Below, one piece after another: positions 11,395 to 23,900 of a stretch of DNA of 64,000 nucleotides. This DNA is from Arachis hypogaea (Eukaryota; Streptophyta; Magnoliopsida; Fabales; Fabaceae). Under the pieces are notes generated by a model. The model saw only the letters and a program-made list of their open reading frames with translations, ran no database searches and was not told the origin of the DNA. The translations under genes were made by a program, and so were the position numbers. The stretch spans positions 154,014,699-154,078,698 of the forward strand of contig NC_092050.1 of NCBI RefSeq assembly GCF_003086295.3, read 5' to 3'. Position 1 is the first letter of the stretch. Each line of letters opens with the position of its first letter.

Positions 11395-13167
11395 TCAAAT
11401 AATCTTCTGCACAAATTCTTGAAAAGCATTGTGGACAGAGCAGTAATCTATAAGCAATTTCACAGTGGTGGCATCTGCAGAAAAACCTTTGTCTTTAATA
11501 ATCTGAAGATATTTTATTGACTTCAGAACATCATTTTGTCGCAGTAATCCTTGGACGAAGACATTATATGTGCAGGAATTTGGCAGGCAGCCATCCTCTT
11601 CCATATTGACCAGTAACTCTTCAGCATTAACCAAAAGTCCTTCCCTACAAAGGCCTTGGATCATTATTGTATAAGTATATACATCAGGCTTCAAGCCTTT
11701 TGCTGGCAGACAGGAGAAGAGTTCACGTGCATCATTTAGTTTTCCAGCTTGGCACATCCCATTCATCACCAAACTATAAATTACAATATCAAGATCCAAA
11801 TTATTCTTCTCCATTTCTCTAAATAATGATATTGCATCAGAAGACAAATGGCATTTGAATAGGCCATCCAATAGAATCCCACAGGTTTGTAGATTAGGAT
11901 GTTGACCAAACTTGTGCATTGTAAAAAATAATTCTTTAGCAGCTAAAGGTTTACCCACTCTGCAAAATCCACCGATAAGAGTATTCCAAGTCGAATCATT
12001 CATATTTAATCCTTTATTGATCATTTCATCCAAGAGATAAATAGCCCTATCAATCCTTTTGATCTTGCACCACCCATGAATTAACGACGCATAAGTCGTA
12101 ACGTTTGGTAGGCATCCTTTGTGAACCATCAAATCAAATACTTTCATGGCCTCCTCCATTTGACTTAGGAAACAATAACCAGCAATCATTGAGTTATAGG
12201 TGACAACATTAGGCTCCTCTCCCATTCGAAGCATTTGACCAAGTATGGCCCTAGCACTTGAAATCTTTCCCTCTTTACAAAGAGCATCCACTAAAATAGT
12301 AAAAGTATGCGTATCGGGCACAATTCCCTTTTGTTTCCTCTCTCTCAGTAAGGACACAGCCTCTTGCCATCTGCTGAAAGTACAGAGTCCTTGAATCAAG
12401 CAATTGTAAGTGATAGTATTGGGTTGTATACCTTTCGTTGTCATTTCCGAGAATAGACTCAAAGCCTCAGAAACCAGCCCATCCTTGCAAAGACTATCCA
12501 CAATTGTGCTATAACTTGCAACATCAACACTTGGTTTGCGGTTTCTTGTTTCCGTCTTCCTTAGAATGGCAATGGCAGCAGGGGTGTTGCCGATCTTGCA
12601 CAATCCATTTATAATTGTTCCAAACGTGTGGGAGTCGGGTTGATATCCCAAGTAATCCATGTGGTCAAGAAACCAAATAGCATAATCCACATTGCCTTCA
12701 ATACAAAGACCATTAACAATGGTGTTAAATGTGACCACATCGGGCTCCAATCCGATTTTGAACATCATCCCCACCACAGAGAAGGCAAAGGGAGTGTGGT
12801 TCAAACGGCACAGGCAATTGACGACAATATTGAGTATATAGACATCAGATTTGAGTCGTAAGGAGAACAAGTATTTGATTAAGGAAATGGCAGCTGTGTA
12901 ATGCTTCATCTTAACAATAGAGCTAAACAAAAAGTTAAAGTCATTCACGCATGGCAAAGGGTTCATGGAAACCATTTTGTCAAACAGATGCAAAGCAGAA
13001 TCAAGGTTTTGGAGATTCCTAATAGAATCTACGAGAAGGGGTCTGTCCTTGATGGCATCAATATGAGTGGGAAAAATGAAGGGTTTGGGATGAGAAAGAG
13101 TACCAAATTGAGATTGAGATTGCTGCCAAAAGAAACGCAGAGAAGTTCTGGTTGATGAACGCAACAT
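11395..13167 (-). CDS. PPR-A: P-class pentatricopeptide repeat protein, Rf-like, probably mitochondrial
   Basis: Intronless frame of 590 codons. I start it at MLRSST because this Met is shared by PPR-A, PPR-B and PPR-C; an upstream in-frame ATG at 13212 exists only here (CTG in PPR-B). The N-terminus is rich in Arg and Ser and lacks acidic residues, like a mitochondrial presequence. Fourteen 35-residue PPR motifs run from about residue 74 to 565 (for example VVTFNTIVNGLC, TITYNCLIQGLC, VYTYTIMIQGLC), and one is 37 long. No E, DYW or other C-terminal domain is present, so it is P class. Such proteins bind organellar RNA one base per motif. The clustered, near-identical copies and the motif style fit the restorer-of-fertility-like group, whose members cleave or block specific mitochondrial transcripts. 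Specific targets cannot be told from sequence here. Confidence 0.93.
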   Translation of the reverse strand: MLRSSTRTSLRFFWQQSQSQFGTLSHPKPFIFPTHIDAIKDRPLLVDSIRNLQNLDSALHLFDKMVSMNPLPCVNDFNFLFSSIVKMKHYTAAISLIKYLFSLRLKSDVYILNIVVNCLCRLNHTPFAFSVVGMMFKIGLEPDVVTFNTIVNGLCIEGNVDYAIWFLDHMDYLGYQPDSHTFGTIINGLCKIGNTPAAIAILRKTETRNRKPSVDVASYSTIVDSLCKDGLVSEALSLFSEMTTKGIQPNTITYNCLIQGLCTFSRWQEAVSLLRERKQKGIVPDTHTFTILVDALCKEGKISSARAILGQMLRMGEEPNVVTYNSMIAGYCFLSQMEEAMKVFDLMVHKGCLPNVTTYASLIHGWCKIKRIDRAIYLLDEMINKGLNMNDSTWNTLIGGFCRVGKPLAAKELFFTMHKFGQHPNLQTCGILLDGLFKCHLSSDAISLFREMEKNNLDLDIVIYSLVMNGMCQAGKLNDARELFSCLPAKGLKPDVYTYTIMIQGLCREGLLVNAEELLVNMEEDGCLPNSCTYNVFVQGLLRQNDVLKSIKYLQIIKDKGFSADATTVKLLIDYCSVHNAFQEFVQKII

Positions 13168-13277
13168 GAGCGAGGAGTGAATAATGATGAGGGTTTCTGG
13201 GAGATGAAGCACTCGCCACTGACCACACCAACTACGCTCGCCACGATGTTGTGATTATTTGTGAAGTTCATGGCGAT

Positions 13278-13332
13278 TTGAAGCTGATAGCTACTTAGCT
13301 ATGTGCAGTTGAAGCTGATAGCTACTTAGCTA
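13278..13332. repeat. 24-bp direct repeat upstream of PPR-A
   Basis: The word gaagctgatagctacttagc occurs twice, 31 bp apart, about 110-165 bp upstream of the PPR-A start. PPR-B and PPR-C lack the second copy. It may be a local slip duplication in the promoter. Confidence 0.6.
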
Positions 13333-13344
13333 GTACTTGTTAGT

Positions 13345-13502
13345 TAATCTTTTGAATTTTACTTTAGACACTAAAGTGTGATCTCTCACCATTTATTTTA
13401 TAGGTGGGACCAAAAATAAATATGAGAGAAAAACTATTCAAAGATAGAAAATCACACTTTACCCTCTAAAATACAAATTTAAAATTTAGAGAATCCAAAT
13501 TC
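13345..13502. mobile_element. degenerate MITE, same family as 44311-44470
   Basis: The terminal parts (tgaattttactttaga ... cctctaaaatacaaat) are imperfect inverted repeats. The interior shares gtgatctctcaccat and aggtgggacca with the better-preserved copy at 44311-44470. It sits just upstream of PPR-A. Confidence 0.65.
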
Positions 13503-14338
13503 TAATTTTTTTGTTGCTAAAGTTGATACTTAAAAGTTATTAAATAATTTAATATATTTTGACTAAACTATCTTTTAATTTCTTAATTATCAACTTCAAC
13601 TTTATCTAAGCTCAATTGAGTTTCTATCTTATTTTAAACTTCTATTCAAATAGTTCATGTAAAGTATAATTTATTTTTATTGATATATCTAATTAGACGT
13701 AATTATAAAATTATTTTGTATAGATCAAAATTAAATACATTTTATTTAAAATTAGATATTTCGCAAAATAATTAAAATTTTCTAGAAACATACGTTACCT
13801 CTTTTAATTATTCTATCCAAGCACTCTTAATCACTTTTATTTATAGTAAAAACAAATTTTTAAAATTAAAAATGTTATTTATATATTAAAATAAAATATA
13901 ATTTATATATTAAAATTAAATATTAAAATAAATTATTATATATTATATATAAATATAAATATATTTTAATTTATTTTTAATATATATTTTATATTTTAAT
14001 ATATATTTTATATTAATAGTTAATTTTAATGATTAATTTTGATATACTATAGTTGTTTTAGAATTACAAAGAAATGATAAAATGTTTGGATACCCGAAAT
14101 GAAGTTGTTTTAGGAACTTCAAAATAACACAATCAATCTAAGCATGAAACCAAATACTTGTTGATATAACACTGCACTTTTTGTCTTTATCATATTTGTT
14201 CAACTACATGTGAAAGCAGAATTATGAAAATGTAAACTTCAACCAATTTTGCTACATACAATTTGACCTTTATTCCCTAAGAAAAGTATAGCAAAAACTT
14301 GAAAGTTGCAACTTAAACAAGTCTTGCACTAAAGTTGA
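13503..14338. other. intergenic, AT-rich; right part is the YSL-B 3' flank
   Basis: No gene seen up to 14060. From 14060 the sequence repeats 5147-5400, the downstream flank of YSL-A, and runs into the Copia LTR at 14339. Confidence 0.65.
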
Positions 14339-14534
14339 TGTTAAGAGAATAATTAGAATCGAATTAGATCAATTAGTATTATTTGTGTTTACATATGCTA
14401 TCTATATATTAATTGTAGAATTCTATATTTTTATTACTTTAATTCTATTAGCAACTATATATATCCCTTGTACATTGTATTTTTCCTCAACCTTGAATAA
14501 TGCACTATTTCAGATTACTCTCTTATTCCTAACA
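14339..14534 (+). repeat. 5' LTR of the Copia element
   Basis: 196 bp, starting TGTTA and ending TAACA, directly followed by the tRNA-Met-type primer-binding site. The matching 3' LTR is missing. Confidence 0.85.
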
Positions 14535-17500
14535 TGGTATCAAGAGCATAGGTTCCTTTTTTTTCATGTAAATTGGTTTATAACCCTCTTGTTCCTTCTC
14601 CTTCACTAGTCTTTTTTAGCCTCGTTTTTTGATCCTTTCCTGACGCTTTGGTTCTTCACAGCTATCCCCACCGCGTTTCTCTCGTCGTCATGATTCCAAC
14701 ACCTCCATATTCGCCGTCATCTGCCGCCACAAGAAGTTGCCACGACCAGCTTGCTTCTCCTTCCAAATTCATTCTGCACCGTCAGATTGAGCTTCGCGAT
14801 CAACGGTCCACCGCTCCTCTACGTGTCGCACGCCTCTTGTTCCGCGTTGACCCAGCATCCCGCACCCGGATCCGACCTGGTCTGCCGCTTGACCCGCGTT
14901 CCAGTTCTTCTCCCGGTAGACCGCACCCGGACCTGACCCGGTTCGCCATTTGACCCGCTCTCCAGCTCACCTCGCTAGCGTGTCATCCGCTTCCACTCGG
15001 ACGCACCACGTGGCCTCCTTATGCTAATGTGGCGCTGACGTGGCATTGATGTGACAAACAGTGGGACCCTCCCTAAGATTTTTCGGTGAGTCCTTTCCGA
15101 TTCTGCACTATGTTTTCTCATTTTCTGCTATGAAATTGCGGCTTTCTCTCCCCTCTTTGATCTCTATTTACTATTATGGAAAAGTTAGATGCTTTTGCTG
15201 CCACAAACAGAAAGGGTAAATTCTGTTGACATTGTAACCATTCCGAGCACCTCTTCTCAGCCTGTCCTTCTGTTGAATGTCGCACATGCCACCACAAAGG
15301 TCACATTAGTTACCATTATTCACAGCTGTTCTGCCATTATTGTAAGCTCTCGGGACATTTGATTACTGCATGTCCTACTCGCCCACCTTGTCCTGATCAC
15401 CTCACGCATGCTTGTCATCCCAACTTCTCCAAGAATGTGTCTGCTTCTACTGTTGCTTCTACTACTGAATCTACCACTTCTGCTCCTCTCAACCCGTCTC
15501 TTATCTCTCTCTCTTTGATATTGCGTCTCTTCTTAAGCATCTTCTCTCCCTTTTTGGTAATACTCCTGCTGCTTTTCCGACTACTCTAGGTAATTCTACA
15601 TGGTACTTTGATTCCGGCTACTTTAATCACATGTCACCTTTGCGTCATCTCTTCTCGTCTTTGTCTACCACTACAAATGCACCTTTTGTCAATACTGCTA
15701 ATGGTTCCCTCTTGCACGCAACAGACAAGGGTTCTATTTCCCAGTCAACTCTTAATCTCCTTGATACTTATTATATTTCCAAGTTGAACTTTAACCTTAT
15801 TTCTGTTTGTCAACTTGTTGATCTCGATTTTGATGTCACTTTTTCCATTTCTGGTTGTCGTGTACAAGATCGTCAGACAGGACAAATCATCGGGACTGGA
15901 CGTAAGGTCAGAAGGTTGTTTGAACTCGAGAATCTTCATATTCCTCCTGTGCCAAATCTCTGTGCTGCTTCTTCTCCTTCTACTCTTCACTTATGGCATC
16001 AACGTCTTGCCCACACCTCTTTGGGAAAGATGCGTCTTCTTATGTCTCAGGGTGTTTTGGGTCAAGTTAATCATGAGTCTTTTGATTGCATTTCTTGTCA
16101 AACTACTAAACAACCCGCTTTATCTCTTCACAATACTTCCTCTCTTGCTTGCTCTCCTTTTGATCTTATCCACTCTGATATTTGGGGTCCCGCTCCCACC
16201 GCTTCTATGGAAGGAGCTCGATACTTTGTCATTTTCATTGATGATTATTCACATTTTACTGAGGTTTATTTGATAACCAATTGCCATGAGTTACCTCAGA
16301 TTTATATTAACTTTGCCACTATGATTAAAACTCAATTTTCCAAGGTCATTAAGGTTTTTCGCGGCAATAATGCTATGGAATACCGTGATTCCAAACTCTT
16401 AACCTTTCTTGCAGAACATGGTACCTTGTCTGAGTTTTCTTGCTTTGGTACGTCTCAACAAAATGGCCCAGCTGAACGCAAATACCGTCACATTCTCGAC
16501 TTTGTTTGTGCAATGCTTCTTTCTTCTTCATGTCCTAAGCGTACTTGGGGTGAAGCTAGTCTTACTATTGCTCATATTATCTATAGACTCCCTTCTTCTA
16601 TTCTTGGTAATGTTACTCCCTTTGAGCGTCTTTATGATACCTCTCCAGATTATAGTTCTCTTCGAGTTTTTGGTTGTGTTTGCTTTGTTCTTCTTCAGCC
16701 TCATGAACATAGTAAACTTGAATCTCGGGCTTGTATGTGTTGTTTCCTTGGTTATGGCACTGAACACAAAGGTTATCATTGTTAGGATCCTCTCTCTAAA
16801 CGTATTCGTATATCTCGTCATGTTGTCTGCTAGGAGCATCACATGTTTTCTCGGTTCTCCTCCTTTGAGTCCATTCCTCCTACTCAGTCACCTTTTTTCA
16901 CTAACCCCAATTTTGACCTTTTTCTAGTGATGATTCTACAAGTTCTATATCGAGTCATCCTCCACAGCCTCCTGTTCTTCCGCCTTCTCCATCTCCCGAT
17001 GATTTCGGACTGGACGAAGCTCCTACTCCTACCATCATACCTCCTCCTTTCACTCGTTCTTCAAGGGTAAGAAATTCACCTCTTCATCTTCTTAATTATC
17101 ATTGTTTTTCTACTATTCTTTATCAACATGAACGTAAGTCATTCAGAGAAGCCTCCACAAATTCAAATTGGCAACAAGCAATGCAGAAAGAAATACAGGC
17201 ACTTGAAAAGACACACACTTGGAATTTGGTTGATCCTCCTTCTAATCAGGAAGTGGTGGGAAGTAGATGGGTATGCAAGATCAAGACTCGCTCTGATGGT
17301 TCTATTGACCGTTATAAGGCACAATTGGTTGCTCAAGGTTGTACGTAAGAGTATGGTATTGACTATGAAGAGACTTTTACTCCTGTTGCTCGTCTTACAT
17401 CTGTTCGCGCTCTTCTTGCCATTGCTGCGGTAAAAAATAGTCTCTCAGTCAGATGAATGTGAAGAATGCATTTTTAATGGAGATTTAAAAAAGAAGGTCT

Positions 17501-17778
17501 ATATAAAACCCCCTCCGGGTTATTCTTGTCCTTCTAGCAAAGTTTGTCTCATTTGCAAGGCACTCTATGGACTTAAGCAAGCTCCTCGTGAATGGTTTGA
17601 CAAGTTTAGCACTACCATAAGCAGTCTTGGTTTCATTTGCAGCCCTCATAAGAATGCTCTTTTCATTCGTAAAAGTGAACGTGGGGTTGTTCTTCTACTT
17701 CTGTATGTTGATAACATGATCATTACTGAAGATGATGTTGATGGTATCTCTGATCTCAAGGCGTCCCTTCAGCGTACT

Positions 17779-19212
17779 TGATAAACCCATATTTTATGAT
17801 TTATATTGTGTTTAATTTACGTGATTTATTCAATCCTTCACCCACTTATTCATATAAATTGCATGGTTTTACATTTCCTTCCTTATTATGTAATATATGT
17901 GGAAAACATGTTTTCTATGCTTTAAAAAATATTAAATGTTAATTACCTTTTATTACCATTCGATGCCGTGATTTGTGTGTTAAGTATTTTCAGGTCTCAT
18001 AGGGCAGGAATGGCTTAGAGGACATAAAGAAAACATACAAAAATGGAAGGAAAGCACAAAATGGAGTTTTTGAAGAAACTGGAAGCGACGCGCCCGCGTG
18101 AACGACGCGAACGCGTGCTTTGCGCAAACTGGCATCCGCGCGAACGCGTGCATGACGCGAATGCGTGACTCGCGCAAAATACAACTGACGTGGCCGCGTG
18201 CCTGACGCGACCGCGTGGAAGAGCAAAACTCCAGATGACGCGATCGCGTGACCCACGCGAACGCGAGACAGACGCCACGCACCAGAATCTGCAGAAAACG
18301 CCTCCAGCAGCGATTTCTGGACCCTTTTCGGCCCAATTTTGAATCCAAAAGCACAGAATATAAGCCAGAGAATGGAGGAATCAAAGAACAACTCATGATA
18401 CATTCATAATTCACTTTTCATAATTTAGATGTAGTTTTTAGAGAGAGAGGTTCTCTCCTCTCTCTTAGGATTTATATTAGGATTAGGATTTCAACTTTTT
18501 CTCAGGTTCAATATTCCTTTTACATCTTTATTTATTCAAATGCTTTTATTCGTATCTGACTTATGTTGCCAAATTGGCTTATGACCCATTCATGTTATGA
18601 TTTTCTTAATTAATATAGTTCGAGGTATTTCAGACTTTTGATTGCTCTCCTTTATTTATATAAATAATTTAGATTTTTCTCTTTTGGCTTTGGTTGATTA
18701 ATTGGTAACTCTTGAGTTGTCAAACTCATCGTGATTGATAATTGTTATCTTTCCTGATTGATTTAAATTCCTATAACTCTAGTCTTTCCTTAGGAGTTGA
18801 CTAGGACTTTAGGTGTTAAATTGATTTGTCCATTTGACTTAACTAAGTGGGAGCAAAATCCAATTCTCATCACACCTGATAAGGATAACTAGGATAGGAC
18901 TTCCAGTTTTCATACCTTGCTAAGAGTTTTATAGTTATTAATTTATTTCCTGCAATTTATTTTCCCTTGTTCAACCCTTTTTGAAAACCCAAAATTACTG
19001 TTTTCCATAACCAATAATAAATCATACTTCCCTGCGATTCCTTGAGAAGACGACCCAAGGTTTGAATACTTCGGTTTATAAATTTTATTGGGTTTGTTAC
19101 TTGTGACAACCAAACGTTTGTACGAAAGGGATTTTCTGTTGGTTTAGAAGCTATACTTACAACGCGCTTATATTGGTGAAAATTCTTTACCGACAGGATT
19201 TCCCGCTTGTCA
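17779..19212. mobile_element. solo LTR (1434 bp) nested in the Copia element, TSD GTACT
   Basis: The Copia reverse transcriptase frame (...LQRT) is broken at 17778 and resumes at 19218 ([17 protein letters not shown]). The insert starts TGATAAACCC, ends GCTTGTCA and is flanked by 5-bp duplications GTACT (17774-17778 and 19213-19217). It has no internal retroviral region, so it is a solo LTR left by recombination of a large Gypsy-type element. It contains the CG-rich direct repeats listed separately. Open frames inside it (for example 17980-18414 minus) are spurious. Confidence 0.9.
18086..18286. repeat. CG-rich degenerate tandem words (GACGCGAACGCGTG-like)
   Basis: Repeated variants of gacgcgaacgcgtg and gacgcgaccgcgtgg, each about 28-35 bp apart, inside the solo LTR. 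The CpG density is very unlike the AT-rich surroundings. I remember similar words from peanut Gypsy LTRs, which is weak evidence on the host. Confidence 0.75.
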
Positions 19213-20413
19213 GTACTTTTGAGATGAAATATCTTGGTTCTCTCAGTTATTTTCTTGGTCTAGAAGTCATATCCACCGATGATGGCATCTATCTCTCTCA
19301 AGCTAAATATGCTTCAAATCTTCTTGCTCGAGACGGAATTACAAATAGTCGCACTTAGTATACTCATCTTGAGCCTAATGTTCGATTTACTCCTATGAAT
19401 GGCACTGCTTTGGATAATCCTACTCTTTATCGATAGCTAATTGGAGGACTCGTCTACTTAACTGTCACCCGACCAGACATCGCCTAAATCCCAAGAACAT
19501 GCTTTAAGACTTCCCTAAGACACTAATTGAATTCAAGTCCATTGAACCCCAATTCCCTAAGAAAGTGCCAACCCTGGCATTAGTGGCCCTAGACAAGAAC
19601 TTCATAAAAATAGGTGGTTTAACTCCAGCAAGAGCAAGAATTGAAGAAGGCAGAGTCCATATTCCATCACCACAAATCAAACCAGAAGCTACAGCTGGTC
19701 CAAATGCATTAGCCTTAGCCTTGTTCAACTTTTCCCACACAAACAATATCAAACTTCCAACACACATGTCAATGTCAAAGTAGGATCCTAGATAGAATGG
19801 TATTGCCATGGCCATTGGAAGTGGTATGTACCTCCCTCTTTTACCTTGGAAATCTTTGATCATGTTTATTACAATGGCAGAACCAAAGAGGATATAGCAA
19901 AGCAAGAGGCAGTGTTTTGGTAGAGACTTGAAGCCTTCTACACACAATATGGCCATGTTCATGAAAACCATTGCATTTGGGGCAGGGTATTCACTATTTG
20001 GTGTCCCAAGATCAGGAAATGCTTTGTAGAAAATCCAAAAGACACAAGGAGAAACTACACACTCCATTACTATGCCAATTACTTGGCTCATAAACATGGA
20101 ACAAGGCGAAGCGAGGCTAAGGTAGCCAGTCTTAAAATCTTACATCAAGTCAGAAGCTGTGGAAACAATGTTCATCACTACCCCACAAGCTGCTAGGCCA
20201 GCAAGAACTCCACCATGTGATAAACCGGCCTATGCTCCAATTGTAAAGATGGCAAGCTTTCCATAGGTGGATGAAAAGGATCAATCCGTCAGTGTACAGC
20301 CATAAGAATTGCAAAATGCTAAGGTAGGAGCAATGAGGTAGATGACAATCATGTAATACCATTTCAGTTGATGAAATATGTGAGGCAAAGTGGCTGTAGA
20401 GATGGCAGCTATA

Positions 20414-20967
20414 TGTCACGATAAATTTTAGAAAGTTATATTTAACGACATTTGTATAATTTTCTGAAGTGTTTGAGAATGTTCTAGATATGTTTGGAAC
20501 GTCCTAGAATATCTTAGAAGGTCCCAAAATACCCTAGAAGGTTCTACAAGACTCTGGAAGATCATGGAATATTCTAGAAGAGTGTGGATGTATATAGAAG
20601 TATGAATAGTAGTGTGGAATAATTTATAAGTGTTTAGAAAGTTGTGGAATGATAGATATTTGTAATGAAGGTTCTAGATGACTAATCTAGACCATTGATT
20701 AGATTTAATCCTAACCATTCATTGAGGAGGTGGATGGCTATAAATAGGGGGTGAGAGTTAGAGTTTCGGGTGTGTGAGTCGTGTGTGAATCATTTGTAAC
20801 AAACACTTGAGTAATAAAGTGCTCTTTCCACCAAAGCTTCCTTTCTCTTGTGTTCTTAGCTTTCTTGCTAAGTATTTGAGGGTTAGGCTGACTTGGTCTT
20901 AGCTCAAGAGGTTGAGTAAGTCCAAGTGTCGGCACGGTAGCGTTGGAGTGTGTCCAAGGCCGTGACA
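20414..20967 (+). repeat. 5' LTR of the Gypsy element
   Basis: Starts TGTCAC and ends GTGACA, a perfect 6-bp inverted end. It contains a TATA box (ctataaatag near 20740) and an AATAAA signal near 20811. It abuts YSL-B exon 6 directly. The first 75 bp recur as the foldback fragment at 10876. Confidence 0.88.
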
Positions 20968-23900
20968 GTTTGGTATTAGAGCAAGGTTCGAGAGGGACCA
21001 CAAGTAGTTTGTGGGTATGGCTTCTAGTGTAACCATGGAGCATGTTGAGTATCAAAGGGGAAGGGACGCTATTCTTTCTCAATGGGGAGGCAAGAAAGTC
21101 CGTTCTTCAAGTGAGCCTAGAGGTAAGGACGCTAACTTCTTAGAAGAGAGAGTTTCTATGTTGGAAAATGTTCTATCCTCTATGGATGAGCGCTTCCAAA
21201 GGATAGAACATGACAAGGAGACCATCGAGACTCACGTGTTACGAGAACTAGATGCTTTCAAAGAAAGTATGCTCCAAATCGAAGAGAAGCTTGAGAATTC
21301 CTTGAAGCTATTTGAGGTAGTTTGAGTTTTGTTCGAGGAGGCAAAATCTCGACCAACTATTATAAGGGAGACGACAAAGATTGATCTCCCTAAACCAAAG
21401 GAGTTCAAGGGCGTGAAGGACGCTCGAGAGGTGGAGAACTTCCTATGGCAAATGGAGAGGTACTTTAAAGGCCAAGGGGTGGTCGAAGAAGCAATAAAGG
21501 TATGCACTGCAGTTCTCTACTTTTCTGATAATGCTACTTTGTGGTGGAGGAGAAAGTGCGTAGATATGGAGAAGGATACTTGCAACATAGCCACATGAGA
21601 ATATTTCAAAAGGGAGTTGAAAAGACAATTCTTCCCTGAGAATGTGGTTTATGAAGTAAGGAAGAAGTTGAGGGAGTTGAAGCACAAGAGTACGATTAGC
21701 GACTATGTAAAAGAGTTCACTACTCTCACACTTCAAATCCCCAACTCAGTATTAGAGGATGCATTGTTCTTCTTCATTTATGGATTCCAACATTGGGTAA
21801 AATAAGAACTACAAATAAGGAATGTTAAGAATGTCGATGAGGCCATCGTGGTGGCCGAATCACTTACTGAGTATCATAGGAGAGACTCTAAATCCAAGTC
21901 TTCTTCCAAGCCGAGTTCTACTAAAGGTGGGGAAGACAAGGGGAAGAGTTTCTTAACCAAGAATGAAGGGAAATATTCTTCAAAGAAAGAGTACGAGAAA
22001 AAAAAGAAGGCTTTTGTGCCCAAAGGAGGATGCTTCGTATAGGGATCACACCAAATGAAGGATTGTCCTAAGTTAGGGACTCTGGTATCTTTCGCCGAGG
22101 AACGAGAGGCCCAAACTCAAGTAAATGAGTGTGTTGGATATCCAACTCATGAATGCTGTGAAGGACAAAGAGACAAGCACCACAGAAAAGAAAGGCTTGA
22201 TGTATGTCAAAGCTTTTATCAATGAAAAACCCGTCATGGCTATGATCGATATTGGTGCTACACACAACTTCATCACACCTGATGAAGCAAAGAGGCTTGG
22301 GATGAAGATCACCGAAAAAAATGGTTGGTTCAAACCCATGAATACCAAGGGTGAACCCCTTAAGAGAGTAGAAAAAAGGTTTGAAATGACTCTTGGATCT
22401 TGGAAGGGCCTTGTGAATTTCTTAGTAGCACCCATGGACAATTTTAAAATAGTAGTCATCTGGCTTGATTTGCAAAGGAAGGCAAATATAATACCTATGC
22501 CATAGTACAACATAGTATGCGTCATGGAGAGAGGGTCTCCATGCATGGTTCCTATAATCTCACAAGTTGGAGGAATCCCGATGCTCTCAACCATGCAATT
22601 CAAGAAAGGTTTCAAGAAGGGGAAGATGATGTATTTGCCTCTACTATAAGAGGAGTCAACATCTGAAAAAGAAGACGTTCCTCCCGAAATCAAGGAAGTC
22701 CTTGAAGAAAATAAGGATGTGATGCCTCCTGAGTTGTCAAAACAACTACCACTTAGGAGGAAGGTGGACCACAAAATTGAATTTGAGTTAGGAGCGAAAC
22801 CGCTTGTCTCAGCACCGTACAGGATGGCAGCCATTTCCATGGTCGAAGGAGATATTGTGCATACCATCAAGGAAGGGTTGCATCATGATCCATTAGCCAA
22901 GAAGTTGGTGGAGTTGGCTAGAGAAGGTAAGACCAAAAGATTTTAGCTAAAAGACGATATTCTCTACACCAAAGAGAGAGGACTATACGTCCCTAAGTGA
23001 AAAAATCTAAGGAGAAAGCTAGTAAAGCAATGCCACGACGCCAAATGGGTTGGTCATCAAGGCCAACAAAGGACCTTGCCATTTATTGAATCTTCCTATT
23101 ATTGGCCTCAAATGAGGGATGAATTGGAAAATTATGTGAAGGCTTGTCTTGTGTGCCAACAAGATAAGATTGAAAACAAAATACCAAGTGGGTTGTTGGA
23201 ACCTCTGTCTCCATCAGAGCGACTGTAGGAAAGTGTCTCTCTAGATTTCATATCTGCCTTACCGAAGTTTGAGGGATTTGGATCTATTCTCGTGGTAGTG
23301 GATCGATTTTTGAAGTATGCTACTTTTATACTTGTCCTTACTGACTGCACTGCAGAAGAAACAGCACGACTATTCTTCAAGAATATGGTGAAGTACTGGG
23401 GATTGCCTAAAAGCATCATTAGTGATCGAGATCCACGTTTCACAGGACGACTATGGACAGAGCTATTCAAACTCCTTGGGTCAGAGCTTCATTTCTCAAC
23501 AAGCTTCCATCCTCAAACCGATGGGCAGATCGAGAGAGTGAATGCCTTACTTGAGTGTTACTTGAGGCATTTCGTAAGCGTTAATTACAAGGATTGGATA
23601 AAATTCCTAGATATTGCTCAGTTTTAATTCAATCTGCAAAGGAGTGAGTCTATAGGGAAGAGTCCGTTCGAGATTGTGACTGGACAACAGCCGCTTACAC
23701 CTCACTCTCTTTCTTCCTCTTACTCAGGGAAGAGCCTTGGAGCTTATCATATGATTAAGTCATGGAAAGAACAAGCAGATGTCACTCGTTTTTACCTCGA
23801 CAAAGCTACAAAGAGGATGAAGAAATGGGCAGATAAAAAGAGGAGACATGCAAGCTATTAAGTAGGAGACAAGATAATGATTAAACTTCTTCCACAATAA

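Larger units (their letters stand above)
14339..19486 (+). mobile_element. Ty1/Copia LTR retrotransposon, decayed, 3'-truncated, with nested solo LTR
   Basis: The 5' LTR is followed by a primer-binding site (tggtatcaagagc, 14535-14547), three zinc-knuckle motifs (15215-15375), a protease DSG (WYFDSG, about 15603), gag-pre-integrase HxxxxH/CxxC (LWHQRLAHTS ... CISCQ), an integrase core and reverse transcriptase (from about 17140). The gag capsid region is missing: the LTR leader leads almost directly to the zinc knuckles. Frames contain many stops. The integrase motif usually read as DN is NN (RGNNAMEY), losing a catalytic Asp. The element stops abruptly after TRPDIA at 19486 and joins YSL-B 3' flank, so RNase H and the 3' LTR are absent. 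It inserted just downstream of YSL-B. Confidence 0.93.

Noticed and set aside
12628..13155. Open frames antisense to the PPR genes (also 35842-36369, 38158-38463, 39542-39766)
   Set aside because: Shadows of the PPR coding strand.
13168..13212. Upstream ATG of PPR-A as the start
   Set aside because: It is not conserved in PPR-B (CTG) and the 15 extra residues are unlike PPR-C; the shared MLRSST start is preferred, though the longer form is possible.
18086..18286. Regularly spaced repeats resembling a CRISPR array
   Set aside because: Units are degenerate, spacers are not unique, and the genome is a plant; it is LTR-internal repetition.
17980..18414. Arg/Ala-rich overlapping minus-strand open frames
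   Set aside because: They lie wholly inside the solo LTR and are produced by its CG-rich repeats.
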